Below are positions 43,870 to 55,301 of a DNA stretch of 64,000 bases, piece after piece; position 1 is the first letter of the stretch; each line of letters begins with the position of its first letter. The notes below the pieces were generated by a model, which was not told the DNA's origin, did no database searches, and saw only the letters and a program-made list of their open reading frames with translations. The DNA comes from Gilvimarinus agarilyticus (GTDB lineage: Bacteria; Pseudomonadota; Gammaproteobacteria; Pseudomonadales; Cellvibrionaceae): assembly GCF_000832015.1 (NCBI RefSeq), contig NZ_JXCJ01000001.1:2492252-2556251 (forward strand). The letters are read 5' to 3'. A program made the position numbers and the translations under genes.

Positions 43870-46800
43870 CTAAGCCCCCTTCAACACCTCCGCCAAATAC
43901 TTCCCCGTCTCCGAGCGCTTGCGTTTGATCACCGTCGCCGGTGTGCCCTGCGCCACTACTTTACCGCCACCAGAGCCCCCTTCCGGCCCCATATCGATAA
44001 TCCAATCCGCCTCGGCGACTACATCCAAGTTGTGCTCAATCACCAACACCGAGTTACCGGCATCCACTAAGCGGTGCAATACGTGCAACAGCTTATCGAC
44101 ATCGGCCATGTGCAGGCCGACGGTGGGTTCGTCCAGCACGTACAAATTGTGCTGATTGACGCGGCCTTTGGCGTCCTCGGGGGTCATTTTAGCTTTGGCG
44201 AGTTCGGCCACGAGCTTAATGCGCTGGGCTTCGCCGCCGCTGAGTGTGGGGCTTTGCTGGCCCAAGGTTAGGTAGCCCAAGCCCACGTCTTGCAGTAGGC
44301 ATAACGCGTGATGCACCTTGCTGACGGGTTTAAAAAACTCGGCCGCTTCGTCGATGTTCATGGCGAGTACGTCGCCAATGTGTTTGCCCTTGTAGCGTAC
44401 GCTTAGGGTTTCATCGTTAAAGCGCCAGCCGTGACAAACGTCGCAGGGTACGCGCACATCGGGTAAAAAATTCATCTCGATTTTTTGCATGCCCTGCCCG
44501 CCGCAGCCGTCGCAGCGGCCATCGCCGGCATTAAACGAAAAGCGCGCGGGGGTGTAACCGCGCAAGCGGGCATCGACGGTGCCGGCAAACAGCTTGCGGA
44601 TTGCATCCCAAATGCCAATGTAAGTGGCGGGACACGAGCGCGGGGTTTTGCCAATGGGGGTTTGATCGACTTCTAAAATACGGTCGATACCCTGCCAGCC
44701 GGTAATGGCATCGACGCCCTGCCAGTTATGCGTTTTTTTGCGTTTGTTGTTAATTGCCTGCTTCAGGTTGGGGTACAACACACTGCGTACCAAGGTACTT
44801 TTACCGCTGCCGCTGACGCCGGTAATGGCCACCAGCTGGCGCAGCGGCACGGATACCGAGACGTTTTGCAGATTGTTTTGGCAGGCGCCCTCAATACTCA
44901 GCGATTCGTTCTCCCACAGCGCGCGCATCTCGGTGTTACGCAGATCCTTCATAGGGTGGCGCAGTGGGTTGGCCAGCATTTGCCCGGTGAGCGACTGCTT
45001 GTTCTTCATGAGTTTTGTGACTGTACCCTCACCCACCACAGTACCGCCATTAACACCGGCACGCGGGCCAATATCAATGATATGGTCGGCTTCGCGCATG
45101 GTGTCTTCGTCGTGCTCGACTACCAGTACGGTGTTTCCCTGCTGCTGTAATTCACGCAACGTTTGCAGCAGCTTGCGGTTGTCGCGGGTGTGCAAACCAA
45201 TGGTGGGCTCGTCTAAAACGTAGCAAACCCCTTGCAGGCTGGAGCCTAACTGAGCCGCCAGGCGAATGCGCTGTGCCTCGCCGCCGCTCAGTGTGGGCGC
45301 GGCGCGATCAAGCGTTAAATAATTAAGCCCGACTTTTTGCAAAAAGTGCAGCCGGTTTTGCATCTCGCTTAATAAATCGCGGGCGATGGCTTGCTCGTGA
45401 CTTTTTAGTTTAAGTTTGCTAAACCACTGCTCGGCGTTGTCTACCGGCAAGGCGGCAAGTTCAGCGATGCTTTGATCGCGAAACCGCACCGACAAAGCCG
45501 TGGGATTCAAGCGCTGACCATCGCATGCGGGGCAGACTGTATCGGCGCCCTCCTCTTCTGGCTGCCAGGCGCTCTCTTCTCCGGTTTGCTCTTCGTCAAA
45601 ACCTTTAAGCTTTACACCGGTACCAAAACAGCCGTTGCACCAGCCGTGCTTGGAGTTGTAAGAAAACAACCGGGGATCTAACTCGGGAAACCCGCAGCCA
45701 CAACTGGGGCATGCGCGCTGGGTAGAAAATAGCCGCTCTCTTGCTTTGCCTTGGGGCGCGGCAATGACGACGCCATTACCCAAACTAAGCGCTTGTTGTA
45801 GTGCGTCGGTTAAGGCCGCTTGATTTTTCGGTTCGGTGGTTATGGTGGCTAACGGCAGCTCGATGTCGTGCTCTTTGTAGCGGTCGAGCTTGGGCCAATC
45901 ATCTGTGGGTTGGTACTCGCCATCGACCCGCAATTGCGGGTAACCCTTCTCAAAGGCCCACTGTGCCAGCTCGCGGTAAATACCTTTGCGGGCTACCACC
46001 ATGGGCGCCAGCAAAGTAAGCGATTTACCGCGATAGTCTTTTTGTAAGCGTGCCAAGATGGCATCAAGGGTTTGTGGCTCGATGGCGACATCGCAACTGG
46101 GGCAGTGCTGTACACCGAGCTTGACGAACATCAGCCGCAGGTAATGATAAATTTCTGTGAGTGTGGCGACGGTACTTTTTCGCCCACCGCGGCTGGTGCG
46201 CTGCTCGATGGCCACCGCCGGTGGAATGCCGTAAATGGCATCGACATCCGGCCGTGCGGCTGGTTGCACAAATTGTCTGGCGTACGCATTAAGCGACTCT
46301 AAATAGCGGCGCTGGCCCTCGCCAAAAATCAAATCAAACGCCAGAGTGCTTTTACCGCTGCCGCTCACGCCGGAAATAACCGTGAGCTTATCGCGCGGAA
46401 CAGTTACGTCGATATTTTTTAAGTTGTGCTCGCGCGCGTGGTGCACACTAATCACATTAGCGGCTTTCTTTTTAGGCTTGTGATGGCCGGCTACCGAGAG
46501 CGCTGCACCCGAGTTGAGTGTTTTAACATAGTCGCTAAGGGCTTGGGCGGTATAACCTTTGCCGTTTTGCATTACCTGCTGTGGTGTACCTTTGGCGATA
46601 AGCTCGCCGCCGGCATCGCCGCCCTCGGGGCCGATGTCGATCATCCAGTCGGCGGCGCGAATGACATCCAGATTGTGCTCGATCACCAGCAGAGAGTGCC
46701 CGGCCGATTGCAGTTGCCTAAACGCCTGCATTAGCGTGGCGATATCGGCAAAGTGTAGCCCGGTGGTGGGCTCGTCAAACAAAAATAAAATATGATCGCG

Positions 46801-49458
46801 CTCTTTAGCCTTGGTGTTGGCCAAATGCCCGGCCAGCTTTAACCGTTGTGCCTCGCCACCACTTAAGGTGGGCACGGCCTGTCCAAGCTGAACATACTCT
46901 AGCCCCACATCAGCCAGTGGTTGCAGGCTACGTATTACTTCGGGTTTATCATCAAAAAAGCTTAACGCATCGCTGACAGTCAGTTCCAGCGCATCGGCAA
47001 TAGAGATGGCGCGGCCGTCTTTGAGCAACTTAACCTCGAGTATCTCATCGCGAAAGCGTTTGCCATTACACTCGGGGCAGCTGAGGTACACGTCGCTTAA
47101 AAACTGCATCTCGACATGCTCAAAGCCATTGCCCTGGCAGCTCGGGCAGCGGCCGTTGCCCGAGTTAAAACTAAAAGTGCCGGGCTTGTAGCCCCGCTCT
47201 TTGGCCTGCGGCGTGGCGACAAAACACTTACGGATGGCATCATAAGCCCCAACATAAGTCGCCGGGGTCGAGCGCGTGGTTTTACCGATCGGGCTTTGAT
47301 CGACCATAACCACTTTGTCGATGTGCCCGAGCCCGTTTATGGCTTTGTGAGCACCCGGTGCTTCGGTTTGCTCGCCAAAGTGCTTCAGTAGAGCCGGGTA
47401 TAAGATTTGTCGCATTAAAGTGGACTTGCCCGAGCCGCTTACGCCGGTTAAGCAGACGAGCTGTCCCAGTGGAATCGAAACATCAATATTTTTTAAATTG
47501 TGCTCGCAGGCACCCTGGATATCGAGCGTTTTAGAGTGCAACTGGTTAATAGCTGGCAAATACTGCGGCGCTACTTCTTTAACGCCCTCGGTGTTCTCGG
47601 TAACCTCTTTGGCTGTACTACCGGTGACCGCCACCTCTATTTGTTCGCTGCCGTTTAAATAGCGTGCAGTGGTGTTAGTTTTACGCTTAAGCAGTGCGCT
47701 AGGCGTGCCAAAAAATTCGATGTTGCCGCCATCGCGACCGGGCTTGGGGCCTATATCTAAAATACGATCGGCGGCCAAAATAACCTGTGGGTCGTGCTCT
47801 ACCACTAACAGCGAGTTACCGGCATCGCGTAAGCGGTGCAGCACGCTTACGAGCCGGTCGATATCCCGCGGGTGCAAGCCGGTGCTGGGCTCATCTAAAA
47901 CAAACAAGGTGTTAACCAGCGATGTGCCCAGCGCCGTGGTAAGGTTAATACGCTGCACCTCGCCACCGCTTAAGGTGCGCGATTGGCGATCGAGGGTTAA
48001 GTACTCCAGCCCAACCTCGCACAAAAAGCTCAGGCGTGAACGAACCTCCCCCAGCAATAACTCGGTAGCGTCATCGATGGCCGAGCCGCTATCGGCGGTT
48101 AATTGATTAAAAAACTCAAGAGCATTGGCCAGCGGCAGCTGCATGGCGTCGGTGATATTAAGGCCCGGCAGAGTGTTAAAGATTTTGTCGGGTAAGCTGG
48201 CGCCCACTGGCTTGAAACGGCGGCGGCCGGCCAGCGCTTTTTGCGCCTCGCTAAACGAGCCGATACGCCACCACAGTGACTCGGGTTTGAGACGTGCGCC
48301 GTCACACGACTTACAGGGAGTGTAGGCACGATATTTAGAGAGCAGCACGCGAATGTGCATTTTGTAAGCTTTGGATTCTAGCCAGTCAAAAAATTCCCGT
48401 ACTCCGTACCAAACGCCTTTGCTCCATTCGCCCTCGCCGTCTATTACCCATTGGCGGTCTTGTTCGCTAAGCTCTGCCCATGGGGTTGTGATCGAAATCC
48501 CGCGCTTTTTGGCAAATTTGAGTAAGTCGCGCTGTACCTCGGCGTAGCTTGGGGTTTGAATCGGTTTAATGGCGCCGTCTTTTAGGCTTTTGTTTTCATC
48601 GGGGATTACCAGGCCCCAATCCACCCCGATAACGCGGCCAAAACCCCGACAAGTGTCGCAGGCGCCGAGGGGGGAGTTAAACGAAAAATGACTGGGCGTT
48701 GGTTTGCTGTAGCTGATATCGCAACTGGGGCAGTGGTGATGACTGGAAAAGTGTTTTGGAGTGCCCGCATCGCGGTTCTCGTCCAATGGGTACACCATCA
48801 CATGGCCTTTGCCGTAGTGCAGCGCGGCCTCAAGGGCCTCGGTTAAGCGGCTACGATTTTCTTCGGTTAAGCGCAGGCGATCTTGCACGACCTCAACCCG
48901 GCTGCCCTCGCGGCTGTGAATACGTGCATAGCCCTGCTGGTTAAGTAGCTGCAGCACTTCGTCATCGCTGAGCGCTTCCGGCACAGTTATGGGCAGGCAC
49001 ACCATCAAGCGCTGTTCGTTTGTCCAATTTTTATACAGTGCGCTCAGAATGCTTTGGGGCGTGTCGGTAATAACGGGCTGGCCGCAGCCGGCGCAATAAA
49101 GTTGCGCGACCCGGGCAAACAATAGCTTAAGGTAGTCGTTAAGCTCGGTCATGGTGCCCACAGTCGAGCGCGATGTGCGCACTGTGTTGCTCTGCTCGAT
49201 GGCGATAGCGGGTGGGATACCGTCAATGCTATCGACGGCCGGTTTGTCCATGCGATCTAAAAACTGCCGTGCGTAGGCCGAGAAGGTCTCGACGTAACGC
49301 CGTTGGCCCTCGGCGTAGATGGTGTCAAAGGCCAGAGTCGACTTGCCGGAGCCACTGACGCCGGTAACCACCACCATCTCTCCGAGAGGTATATCCAGGT
49401 CAAGATTTTTGAGGTTGTTTTGCCGTGCACCGCGGATTTTGATGGCATCGAAGGACAT
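43870..49458 (-). CDS. uvrA: Double-length UvrA (tandem-fused excinuclease ABC subunit A)
   Basis: DNA-damage recognition ATPase of nucleotide excision repair. 1862 aa, about twice the normal UvrA. Four P-loops GVSGSGKST start at residues 33, 672, 1030 and 1547, and there are four LSGGE signatures, so residues about 1-990 and 1000-1862 are each a complete UvrA unit. Each unit has its own zinc-finger cysteines (for example CPSCDISYS with [13 protein letters not shown] with [12 protein letters not shown] with [12 protein letters not shown] with CDVC). Each half also has its own DNA/UvrB-binding region ([10 protein letters not shown] and [10 protein letters not shown]). Such fused UvrA proteins are known in Chlamydia and some proteobacteria. 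A LexA-like box lies 28 bp upstream. Confidence 0.93.
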   Translation of the reverse strand: MSFDAIKIRGARQNNLKNLDLDIPLGEMVVVTGVSGSGKSTLAFDTIYAEGQRRYVETFSAYARQFLDRMDKPAVDSIDGIPPAIAIEQSNTVRTSRSTVGTMTELNDYLKLLFARVAQLYCAGCGQPVITDTPQSILSALYKNWTNEQRLMVCLPITVPEALSDDEVLQLLNQQGYARIHSREGSRVEVVQDRLRLTEENRSRLTEALEAALHYGKGHVMVYPLDENRDAGTPKHFSSHHHCPSCDISYSKPTPSHFSFNSPLGACDTCRGFGRVIGVDWGLVIPDENKSLKDGAIKPIQTPSYAEVQRDLLKFAKKRGISITTPWAELSEQDRQWVIDGEGEWSKGVWYGVREFFDWLESKAYKMHIRVLLSKYRAYTPCKSCDGARLKPESLWWRIGSFSEAQKALAGRRRFKPVGASLPDKIFNTLPGLNITDAMQLPLANALEFFNQLTADSGSAIDDATELLLGEVRSRLSFLCEVGLEYLTLDRQSRTLSGGEVQRINLTTALGTSLVNTLFVLDEPSTGLHPRDIDRLVSVLHRLRDAGNSLLVVEHDPQVILAADRILDIGPKPGRDGGNIEFFGTPSALLKRKTNTTARYLNGSEQIEVAVTGSTAKEVTENTEGVKEVAPQYLPAINQLHSKTLDIQGACEHNLKNIDVSIPLGQLVCLTGVSGSGKSTLMRQILYPALLKHFGEQTEAPGAHKAINGLGHIDKVVMVDQSPIGKTTRSTPATYVGAYDAIRKCFVATPQAKERGYKPGTFSFNSGNGRCPSCQGNGFEHVEMQFLSDVYLSCPECNGKRFRDEILEVKLLKDGRAISIADALELTVSDALSFFDDKPEVIRSLQPLADVGLEYVQLGQAVPTLSGGEAQRLKLAGHLANTKAKERDHILFLFDEPTTGLHFADIATLMQAFRQLQSAGHSLLVIEHNLDVIRAADWMIDIGPEGGDAGGELIAKGTPQQVMQNGKGYTAQALSDYVKTLNSGAALSVAGHHKPKKKAANVISVHHAREHNLKNIDVTVPRDKLTVISGVSGSGKSTLAFDLIFGEGQRRYLESLNAYARQFVQPAARPDVDAIYGIPPAVAIEQRTSRGGRKSTVATLTEIYHYLRLMFVKLGVQHCPSCDVAIEPQTLDAILARLQKDYRGKSLTLLAPMVVARKGIYRELAQWAFEKGYPQLRVDGEYQPTDDWPKLDRYKEHDIELPLATITTEPKNQAALTDALQQALSLGNGVVIAAPQGKARERLFSTQRACPSCGCGFPELDPRLFSYNSKHGWCNGCFGTGVKLKGFDEEQTGEESAWQPEEEGADTVCPACDGQRLNPTALSVRFRDQSIAELAALPVDNAEQWFSKLKLKSHEQAIARDLLSEMQNRLHFLQKVGLNYLTLDRAAPTLSGGEAQRIRLAAQLGSSLQGVCYVLDEPTIGLHTRDNRKLLQTLRELQQQGNTVLVVEHDEDTMREADHIIDIGPRAGVNGGTVVGEGTVTKLMKNKQSLTGQMLANPLRHPMKDLRNTEMRALWENESLSIEGACQNNLQNVSVSVPLRQLVAITGVSGSGKSTLVRSVLYPNLKQAINNKRKKTHNWQGVDAITGWQGIDRILEVDQTPIGKTPRSCPATYIGIWDAIRKLFAGTVDARLRGYTPARFSFNAGDGRCDGCGGQGMQKIEMNFLPDVRVPCDVCHGWRFNDETLSVRYKGKHIGDVLAMNIDEAAEFFKPVSKVHHALCLLQDVGLGYLTLGQQSPTLSGGEAQRIKLVAELAKAKMTPEDAKGRVNQHNLYVLDEPTVGLHMADVDKLLHVLHRLVDAGNSVLVIEHNLDVVAEADWIIDMGPEGGSGGGKVVAQGTPATVIKRKRSETGKYLAEVLKGA

Positions 49459-49485
49459 ATAGACAGCACCTGAGCGAGAAAAAGA

Positions 49486-49501
49486 CTGAGTAAATATACA
49501 G
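49486..49501 (-). promoter_or_regulatory. LexA (SOS) box of uvrA
   Basis: Minus-strand CTGTATATTTACTCAG, close to the CTGT-N8-ACAG consensus and differing at only two bases from the Escherichia coli uvrA box as I remember it. Located 28 bp upstream of the start codon. Confidence 0.7.
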
Positions 49502-49567
49502 TGTTTTGAGTGGTTATCAAGGATAATACGAATGGCTTTGTGCGCCAGATCACCGAGTGAATTTACT

Positions 49568-49582
49568 TGATAATCGTTATCA
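49568..49582. promoter_or_regulatory. Fur-like box upstream of yceI
   Basis: TGATAAT-C-GTTATCA, one base from the perfect 7-1-7 Fur site. Located 49 bp upstream of the YceI start and 110 bp upstream of divergent uvrA. Confidence 0.6.
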
Positions 49583-49631
49583 GGCTATTTACCCTAGACC
49601 ATTAGATTTTTGCTTTATCACTGGAGATATT

Positions 49632-50216
49632 ATGCGCCGCCCTCACCTATTTGCTGGAATTTGTATGGCACCACTTTTGTGGTCTAGCGCCGCTTTTGCA
49701 CAGTGGACGCTGGAGCCTGCCAGCTCGTCTCTTGCGTTTACCTCGGTAAAAAACCAAACCATCGCCGAACACCACAGCGCCAAGCAGTTTACCGCTAGCG
49801 TGAGTGACGCCGGCGCTCTGACAGGCTCGGTCGATTTGACGCAGCTGGATACCAATATTGAAGTACGGGACGAGCGCTTGCGCACCATGTTGTTTGAAAC
49901 CGAGCAATTTAGCTCGGCCACCATAACCGGCAACATTGACCCGGCATTGCTAACGGCCAAAACTGGCTCTGTAACAACAATCGAGACAACTCTTAACCTG
50001 ACTTTACACGGCAAAACTCAATCGTTGCCGGCTAAGCTGAGCGTGGCGCGATTGGATGAGTCGCAGCTGCTGGTATCAACGCTTACTCCCATTATGGTGA
50101 ACGCCGCCGATTTTGCATTGGCAGAGGGCGTTGAGAAGCTGCGTGAAGTTGCCGGCTTAAGCAGCATTGCGGTGAGCGTACCGGTTACCGGTGTGTGGTT
50201 GTTTCAAAAAGATTAA
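49632..50216 (+). CDS. YceI-family periplasmic protein
   Basis: 194 aa from the ATG at 49632 (GGAG upstream), with signal peptide ending AAFAQ. The mature part is one YceI lipocalin-like barrel: WTLEPASSSLAFTSVKN, GSVDLTQLDTNIEVRDERLR, LNLTLHGKTQSLPAKL. YceI proteins bind isoprenoids such as ubiquinone-like lipids and often sit near redox genes. An iron-responsive promoter is suggested by the Fur-like site upstream. Confidence 0.88.
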   Translation: MRRPHLFAGICMAPLLWSSAAFAQWTLEPASSSLAFTSVKNQTIAEHHSAKQFTASVSDAGALTGSVDLTQLDTNIEVRDERLRTMLFETEQFSSATITGNIDPALLTAKTGSVTTIETTLNLTLHGKTQSLPAKLSVARLDESQLLVSTLTPIMVNAADFALAEGVEKLREVAGLSSIAVSVPVTGVWLFQKD

Positions 50217-50350
50217 TTACAACCTAACGGTTACGGCCACAAACGGATTGTGACACACCGTTTTGGCCATCGGGCGGCAACGGCAGTAATGCGGTTGCCG
50301 TTTTTGATTGTGCGTAGCGCGGCCGCTGCTTACATTCTCAAGGGTATTCG

Positions 50351-50701
50351 TTAACCCAATCGGCGCTGCGGCTGAGCGGGCTGCTGGGCTTGTTTTAGTA
50401 TCTCGATAAAGTTAAGCGCGCCCGGGGTGGGCAGTTGGTGAGCCTCAAGCTCTAACGCAATAAAGTGTTGCCCTTTGCGTACCACTCGCCCTTCAAACAC
50501 AAATGTGTAGGCGTTGCCGTCAATATCGCATAGGGCTATATCAACGGCAATTAACTGGTGCAGCGCGTAGCCGTGATCGTTGGCCTCAATATAAAACCCC
50601 AGTGTACTGCAATTGCGTAAGCGGCCTTTGCATTGTTGCTTGTTACGACCCAGGTGAACCTTTAGGTCAGTACTGATACGTGGGCTACAGCGGTGTTCCA
50701 T
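50351..50701 (-). CDS. PilZ-domain c-di-GMP binding protein
   Basis: 116 aa, essentially one PilZ domain. The binding residues are visible: Arg4 and Arg8 of RxxxR (HRCSPRIS) and the NCSTLG segment for (D/N)xSxxG. It probably senses cyclic-di-GMP in the cytoplasm. It lies 32 bp downstream of malQ on the same strand, so it may be the last gene of the glycogen operon or separate. Confidence 0.85.
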   Translation of the reverse strand: MEHRCSPRISTDLKVHLGRNKQQCKGRLRNCSTLGFYIEANDHGYALHQLIAVDIALCDIDGNAYTFVFEGRVVRKGQHFIALELEAHQLPTPGALNFIEILKQAQQPAQPQRRLG

Positions 50702-50733
50702 TAATATATCCTCTCGGTGTTAAAGGCCGTTGG

Positions 50734-52308
50734 TTAGGGATGCATAAACTCCAATGTGGGTAGCGGGTCGCCGGTGCGATCGAAGCGGTTAATCTCGCGG
50801 GCGATTTCGGATGCGAGCTGCTCGCTCAGGGCTGTGCTATCGAGCTGCCAAGACCAGTTGTTTTCGCAGGTGCCGGGCGTATTTATTCGGGCTTCGGCGC
50901 CAAGCGCCAGCCAATCTTGCATAGGCACAATTGCCATCCGCGCCACCGAGCGCAGCGCGGCTTTAATTAGCGTCCAGTGGTTTAATTGTGCCGCGCTAAC
51001 AGAAAAGTACTCGGCAATGTGTCGCTGTTGTTCGGCGTTTAAGGAGCCTAACCAACCGCAGGTGGTGTCGTTGTCGTGGGTGCCCGTGTAAACAATATTA
51101 ATAGGCTCGCAATGATGCGGTGCATTAATATTTTTGGGCTCGCCATCTAACCCAAACTGCAACACCAGCATACCCGGCAGCGCAAAGCCTGTGCGTAACT
51201 GCTCTACTTCGGCAGTGATTAACCCCAGGTTTTCGGCCACGATGGGCAGCTCGTCAAACTCTTTAAACAGTGCTGTTAATAGTGCTTCCCCCGGCGCCTC
51301 CACCCACTGTCCGGCTCTGGCATCGATACTGCCGGCGGGAATCTCCCAGTAAGCACAGAGGCCACGAAAATGATCGATACGAATTAAATCGAATTGATCG
51401 AGCTGGCGGCGCACGCGGTTCTTCCACCAACTAAAGCCGTCTGCCTGCATGGTTTGCCAATGATAATGGGGGTTGCCCCAGTGTTGACCGGTAGCCGAAA
51501 AATAATCGGGTGGTACGCCGGCAACACTTGTGGGGTTGCCCTCCGGGTCGAGTAAAAATTGGTCGGGGTTGGCCCACACATCGACGCTGTCGTTGGCGAC
51601 AAAAATGGGAATATCGCCAAACAATGCAATACCCAGCTGTTGCGCATGGCGACGCACTTGGCACCACTGCGAGTAAAACGCAAACTGCTCGAACTGTGCT
51701 TGAAAAATATCATCGGCACACTGCTGGCGAATATCGGCCAAAGCTTTTTGAGAGCGTAAGCGCAGCGGCTTGGGCCACTGGTGCCAACTCGCGCCTTGGT
51801 GCAATGTACGGATGGCGTAAAACAACGCAAAGTCGTCGAGCCAATAGTGTTGCTCTGCTATAAAGGTTGCAAAATCTTTGCTCACGTTGTGCCCGGCGCT
51901 TGAGGCAATAAAACTTTTAAAACCTTGGCAGGCGACTCGGCGTAACTGGGCAAGCTCGGTTTTATTTATGGCGCTGCTTTCGGAATCAAGCGTTAACCTG
52001 GCCGAGTTAACCCAGCCCCATTGGCATAAACGGTTAAGGCAAATTAAATCGGGGTTGCCTGCCAGTGCCGACCAGGAATGATAAGGCGAGCCGTCATCAT
52101 GAGTGGGGCCTGTCGGTAACATTTGCCACACATTAAGATTGGCGCGACTCAAAAAATTGAGGTACTGCTCGGCACTGGAACCCAAGTTGCCCGAGCACGG
52201 CGTGCGACCGTTTATCGCCGGTGCCGGCAGTGAACTTGGGTGCAATAAGACGCCGGCGGTACGCCGGTTAAAGATTGCCGCCGGTTGATAACGTGGCTTG
52301 GCCGCCAT
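50734..52308 (-). CDS. malQ: 4-alpha-glucanotransferase MalQ (GH77)
   Basis: Cytoplasmic amylomaltase, 524 aa, transfers alpha-1,4-glucan segments between chains. GVLLHPSSLP at the N-terminus, RIDHFRG with nucleophile Asp312, AENLG with acid/base Glu359 and GTHDNDTT with the third conserved Asp. It follows the GH57 gene with no gap (TAA then ATG), so the two are probably co-translated. With GlgC and the GH57 enzyme it processes malto-oligosaccharides from glycogen. Confidence 0.93.
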   Translation of the reverse strand: MAAKPRYQPAAIFNRRTAGVLLHPSSLPAPAINGRTPCSGNLGSSAEQYLNFLSRANLNVWQMLPTGPTHDDGSPYHSWSALAGNPDLICLNRLCQWGWVNSARLTLDSESSAINKTELAQLRRVACQGFKSFIASSAGHNVSKDFATFIAEQHYWLDDFALFYAIRTLHQGASWHQWPKPLRLRSQKALADIRQQCADDIFQAQFEQFAFYSQWCQVRRHAQQLGIALFGDIPIFVANDSVDVWANPDQFLLDPEGNPTSVAGVPPDYFSATGQHWGNPHYHWQTMQADGFSWWKNRVRRQLDQFDLIRIDHFRGLCAYWEIPAGSIDARAGQWVEAPGEALLTALFKEFDELPIVAENLGLITAEVEQLRTGFALPGMLVLQFGLDGEPKNINAPHHCEPINIVYTGTHDNDTTCGWLGSLNAEQQRHIAEYFSVSAAQLNHWTLIKAALRSVARMAIVPMQDWLALGAEARINTPGTCENNWSWQLDSTALSEQLASEIAREINRFDRTGDPLPTLEFMHP

Positions 52309-54045
52309 TTATTGGTGCCCCTGCCGCATAACGCCGCCATTGGCTGGCGCCCCGCTGCCGATACTAATGGGCGTATTCAGCGACTCTGGCGGCACAAGGC
52401 CTAAACTGGTGTAGAGGTTGCTAATGTGCTGACGAAACAAGCGATCAAAGTCGCGCACACTGTCCGATGGGTTGTAGTCACCAAACCACCAAAACCAATC
52501 GGAGCCTTCACAAAGCGCCAACTGCAAACTGGCTTCGTTTACTTGCTCGTCGTTTAGCTTTCCACTCGACACAACGTGATCGTAGGCGCGCTTGGCTTCA
52601 CACAGGATATCCCAGGCGTGGTTTTTTTCGCTGTCGCCAATCCAGGTCGAGAAGGTGCCATATACCCAGCTGCCAGCGCACAAATGCTCAAGGCTTATGG
52701 GGTTTGTGGTGGCGGCATCGCTCTCGGGGTGCAATACTTCCGAGTAGGTTCTGGTCACCAGAAACGGATGCTCTTCTATCTTTTTATAGAGTGCATCGAT
52801 AAAGTACCACGCGTTTTCGGGGTAGTATTCCCAGGCGTTCTCCCCGTCCATCACAATCGAAATCACAGTGTGGTTGTCTTTAGGTGCGGCTTTGGCAATA
52901 TTCTCCAGGTGGTGAACAAAATCACCCACGGCATCGTCGGCGTGCCAGTTGGCGTATTCAAAACCAATCTTGTCTGAAAGGCCATCGTCCCTGAAAAACA
53001 CCTTTACCCCATCCTGCCCAACCTGAAATGCTGTGTGGCGACTATTAGGGTCATGTTTAATGCGCTCGCTGGCCTCGTGGTTACCATCGCCCCGCAAACT
53101 GTTGAACAGCACCGAATCACCGGTAGCGCTCCACTCGATACCATGCTCCCCCAGCAAACGCAGCGTCGCATCACTCAATGCGCCCTCAGAGGCCCAGCAG
53201 CCTTTTGGCGCGGTACCAAAGTGCTTTTTAAACACCGCTAACCCGTGACGCATTTGCCAGTGCGCGCGCTCCTCACCGCCGGGGTACTCGGGCGATTCGG
53301 GCAGCGGGGCGGCGGGCATGGCATCGCGGGTACTGTTTAAGTCCAGCAGTAAGGGCAATATAGGGTGGGCATAGGGGCTGGTAATAAGCTCGGCCTGGCC
53401 CGACTCGGCAAGTTTTTTGTGGCGCGGAATAATACCACTAATGGCGCTGTAAATTATCTGCAGTAAATCGCGACAGTGCTCGGCCGTGTAATTAAACGCC
53501 TGTTGTTGCAACGCCTCGACTGTAGGGTTGTCACGCCTAATAGTTTCGCCCAGCCAGCCTAAGTGGTACCAAACGCACATGTCTGTCAGATACTGCTGGT
53601 TAAAATAGCGATCGCCGCCCGCAATGGTTATCGAGTTGTCGTACAAGCTCATTAACTGCTGGTAAGGTTCAAACCGCTCGATGATACGCTCGCGGTTGGC
53701 CCGGGTGCATTTTTGCAATAACTCGGCAAACCGCTCGCTGCCCGGTTCGGGCCGCTCGGCGGTGGTGAGCAGGCCTAGTAATGGGTCCGTGACCGGATCA
53801 CCTTTGCTGAGGTAGGCGTTTAGCTGTTGGTCGTAATCCGCCAGTTGCTCGATCAAAATGGGCACGTAGTTAAACACCGCTTTGGTGCCGGGGTTATTCT
53901 CCAAGTGCCCGGCCATGTCGGTGTAATCTTTAATGGCGTGTAAGTAAGTCCAGGGAAAGTAGTACTCCCCGGTGAGGCAATCGCGGTAATCCGGCTGGTG
54001 CATGTGCCATAAAAATACGACGGATGTTTCGGGTACAGCGGTCAT
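52309..54045 (-). CDS. GH57 alpha-glucan hydrolase/transferase
   Basis: Family 57 enzyme, 578 aa. N-terminal VVFLWHMHQPDYRD is the family start; nucleophile Glu287 in GCWASEGA and acid/base Asp400 in MDGENAWEYY. Family 57 includes alpha-amylase, amylopullulanase, 4-alpha-glucanotransferase and a branching enzyme. The branching forms have other domain lengths and a true GlgB is nearby, so amylase or transferase activity is more likely. Second gene of glgC-GH57-malQ, 2 nt after glgC. Confidence 0.88.
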   Translation of the reverse strand: MTAVPETSVVFLWHMHQPDYRDCLTGEYYFPWTYLHAIKDYTDMAGHLENNPGTKAVFNYVPILIEQLADYDQQLNAYLSKGDPVTDPLLGLLTTAERPEPGSERFAELLQKCTRANRERIIERFEPYQQLMSLYDNSITIAGGDRYFNQQYLTDMCVWYHLGWLGETIRRDNPTVEALQQQAFNYTAEHCRDLLQIIYSAISGIIPRHKKLAESGQAELITSPYAHPILPLLLDLNSTRDAMPAAPLPESPEYPGGEERAHWQMRHGLAVFKKHFGTAPKGCWASEGALSDATLRLLGEHGIEWSATGDSVLFNSLRGDGNHEASERIKHDPNSRHTAFQVGQDGVKVFFRDDGLSDKIGFEYANWHADDAVGDFVHHLENIAKAAPKDNHTVISIVMDGENAWEYYPENAWYFIDALYKKIEEHPFLVTRTYSEVLHPESDAATTNPISLEHLCAGSWVYGTFSTWIGDSEKNHAWDILCEAKRAYDHVVSSGKLNDEQVNEASLQLALCEGSDWFWWFGDYNPSDSVRDFDRLFRQHISNLYTSLGLVPPESLNTPISIGSGAPANGGVMRQGHQ

Positions 54046-54047
54046 GA

Positions 54048-55301
54048 CTATTCTCCAGACAACATATCGGGGGTAACCAATACAACTCCTGCGGGAGAGA
54101 CATAAAAACGTTCGCGATCAGCGGCTTCATCGTAGCCAATAACCGTCCCCTCTGGGATGACGCAGTCGCGATCAATCAGGGCTTTTTTGATTTTGCAGTT
54201 GCGGCCTATCTCGACGCTGGGGAACAGCACCGAGTCGATCACCTCTGAGTAAGAGTTGACCCTGACCCGGGGGAACAGCAATGAGTGACGCACCACCGCA
54301 CCCGAGACGATACAGCCGCCCGCCACCATCGAGTCGACCGCCATACCCCGGCGGCCAGAGTCATCAAACACAAACTTGGCCGGTGGTACGTGTTCTTGAT
54401 AGGTCCAGATGGGCCACTCAGAGTCGTACAGATCGAGCTCGGGGGTAATGCCGGTTAGCTCAAGGTTTGATTGCCAAAGTGCATCAACGGTACCCACATC
54501 GCGCCAGTACGCCTCGCCGCCACTCACCGGATCTTTAAACGGGAAGGCAACTACTTTGTGAGATTTGAGCAGTGAGGGGATAATGTCTTTGCCAAAGTCG
54601 TGGGATGAGCCCTCGGATAATTGGTCGCGCTCTAGCTCTTCCATTAACACATCGGTAGAGAAAACATAAATACCCATTGAGGCTAATGCAATGCCGGGTT
54701 TGCCCGGTATGTGCTCGGGCTCGGGGGGTTTTTCGGTAAACTTTACAATGTTGTAGTCAGTATCGACATCCATTACGCCAAAGGCGCTGGCCGTTTCACA
54801 GGCCACCTCGATACACCCCACGGTAATGTCAGCGCCGCTTTCTACGTGGGCTCCAATCATGGTGCCGTAATCCATTTTATAAACGTGGTCACCGGCCAGA
54901 ATAAGCACATAGCTTGGGTCGTGACGCTTGATGATGTCGAGGTTTTGGCGCACGGCATCGGCGGTGCCTGCGTACCAGGATTCTCCCAGGCGCTGTTGTG
55001 CGGGCAGCAGCTCGACAAACTCTCCCATTTGCCCGCCTAAAAAGCCCCAGCCCCGTTGAATATGGCGGTTTAGCGAGTGCGACTTGTACTGAGTAAGCAC
55101 GCTGACCCGGCGAATGCCCGAGTTAACGCAATTGGATAAAGGAAAGTCAATAATGCGAAACTTGCCACCAAAATGTACCGCCGGTTTGGCGCGCCATTGG
55201 GTTAAGTTTTTGAGCCGGGTTCCCTGGCCTCCAGCCAGCACTAAGGCGAGGGTTTCTCGGGTTAGGCGGCTGACAAAACGTCCTGATGCGGGGTTGGTCA
55301 T
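54048..55301 (-). CDS. glgC: Glucose-1-phosphate adenylyltransferase GlgC
   Basis: Makes ADP-glucose from ATP and glucose-1-phosphate, the committed step of glycogen synthesis. 417 aa. [15 protein letters not shown] is the nucleotide loop (regulatory Arg included), [23 protein letters not shown] and [10 protein letters not shown] are the catalytic motifs, and [12 protein letters not shown] leads into the left-handed beta-helix. First gene of its operon, divergent from glgB. Confidence 0.95.
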   Translation of the reverse strand: MTNPASGRFVSRLTRETLALVLAGGQGTRLKNLTQWRAKPAVHFGGKFRIIDFPLSNCVNSGIRRVSVLTQYKSHSLNRHIQRGWGFLGGQMGEFVELLPAQQRLGESWYAGTADAVRQNLDIIKRHDPSYVLILAGDHVYKMDYGTMIGAHVESGADITVGCIEVACETASAFGVMDVDTDYNIVKFTEKPPEPEHIPGKPGIALASMGIYVFSTDVLMEELERDQLSEGSSHDFGKDIIPSLLKSHKVVAFPFKDPVSGGEAYWRDVGTVDALWQSNLELTGITPELDLYDSEWPIWTYQEHVPPAKFVFDDSGRRGMAVDSMVAGGCIVSGAVVRHSLLFPRVRVNSYSEVIDSVLFPSVEIGRNCKIKKALIDRDCVIPEGTVIGYDEAADRERFYVSPAGVVLVTPDMLSGE

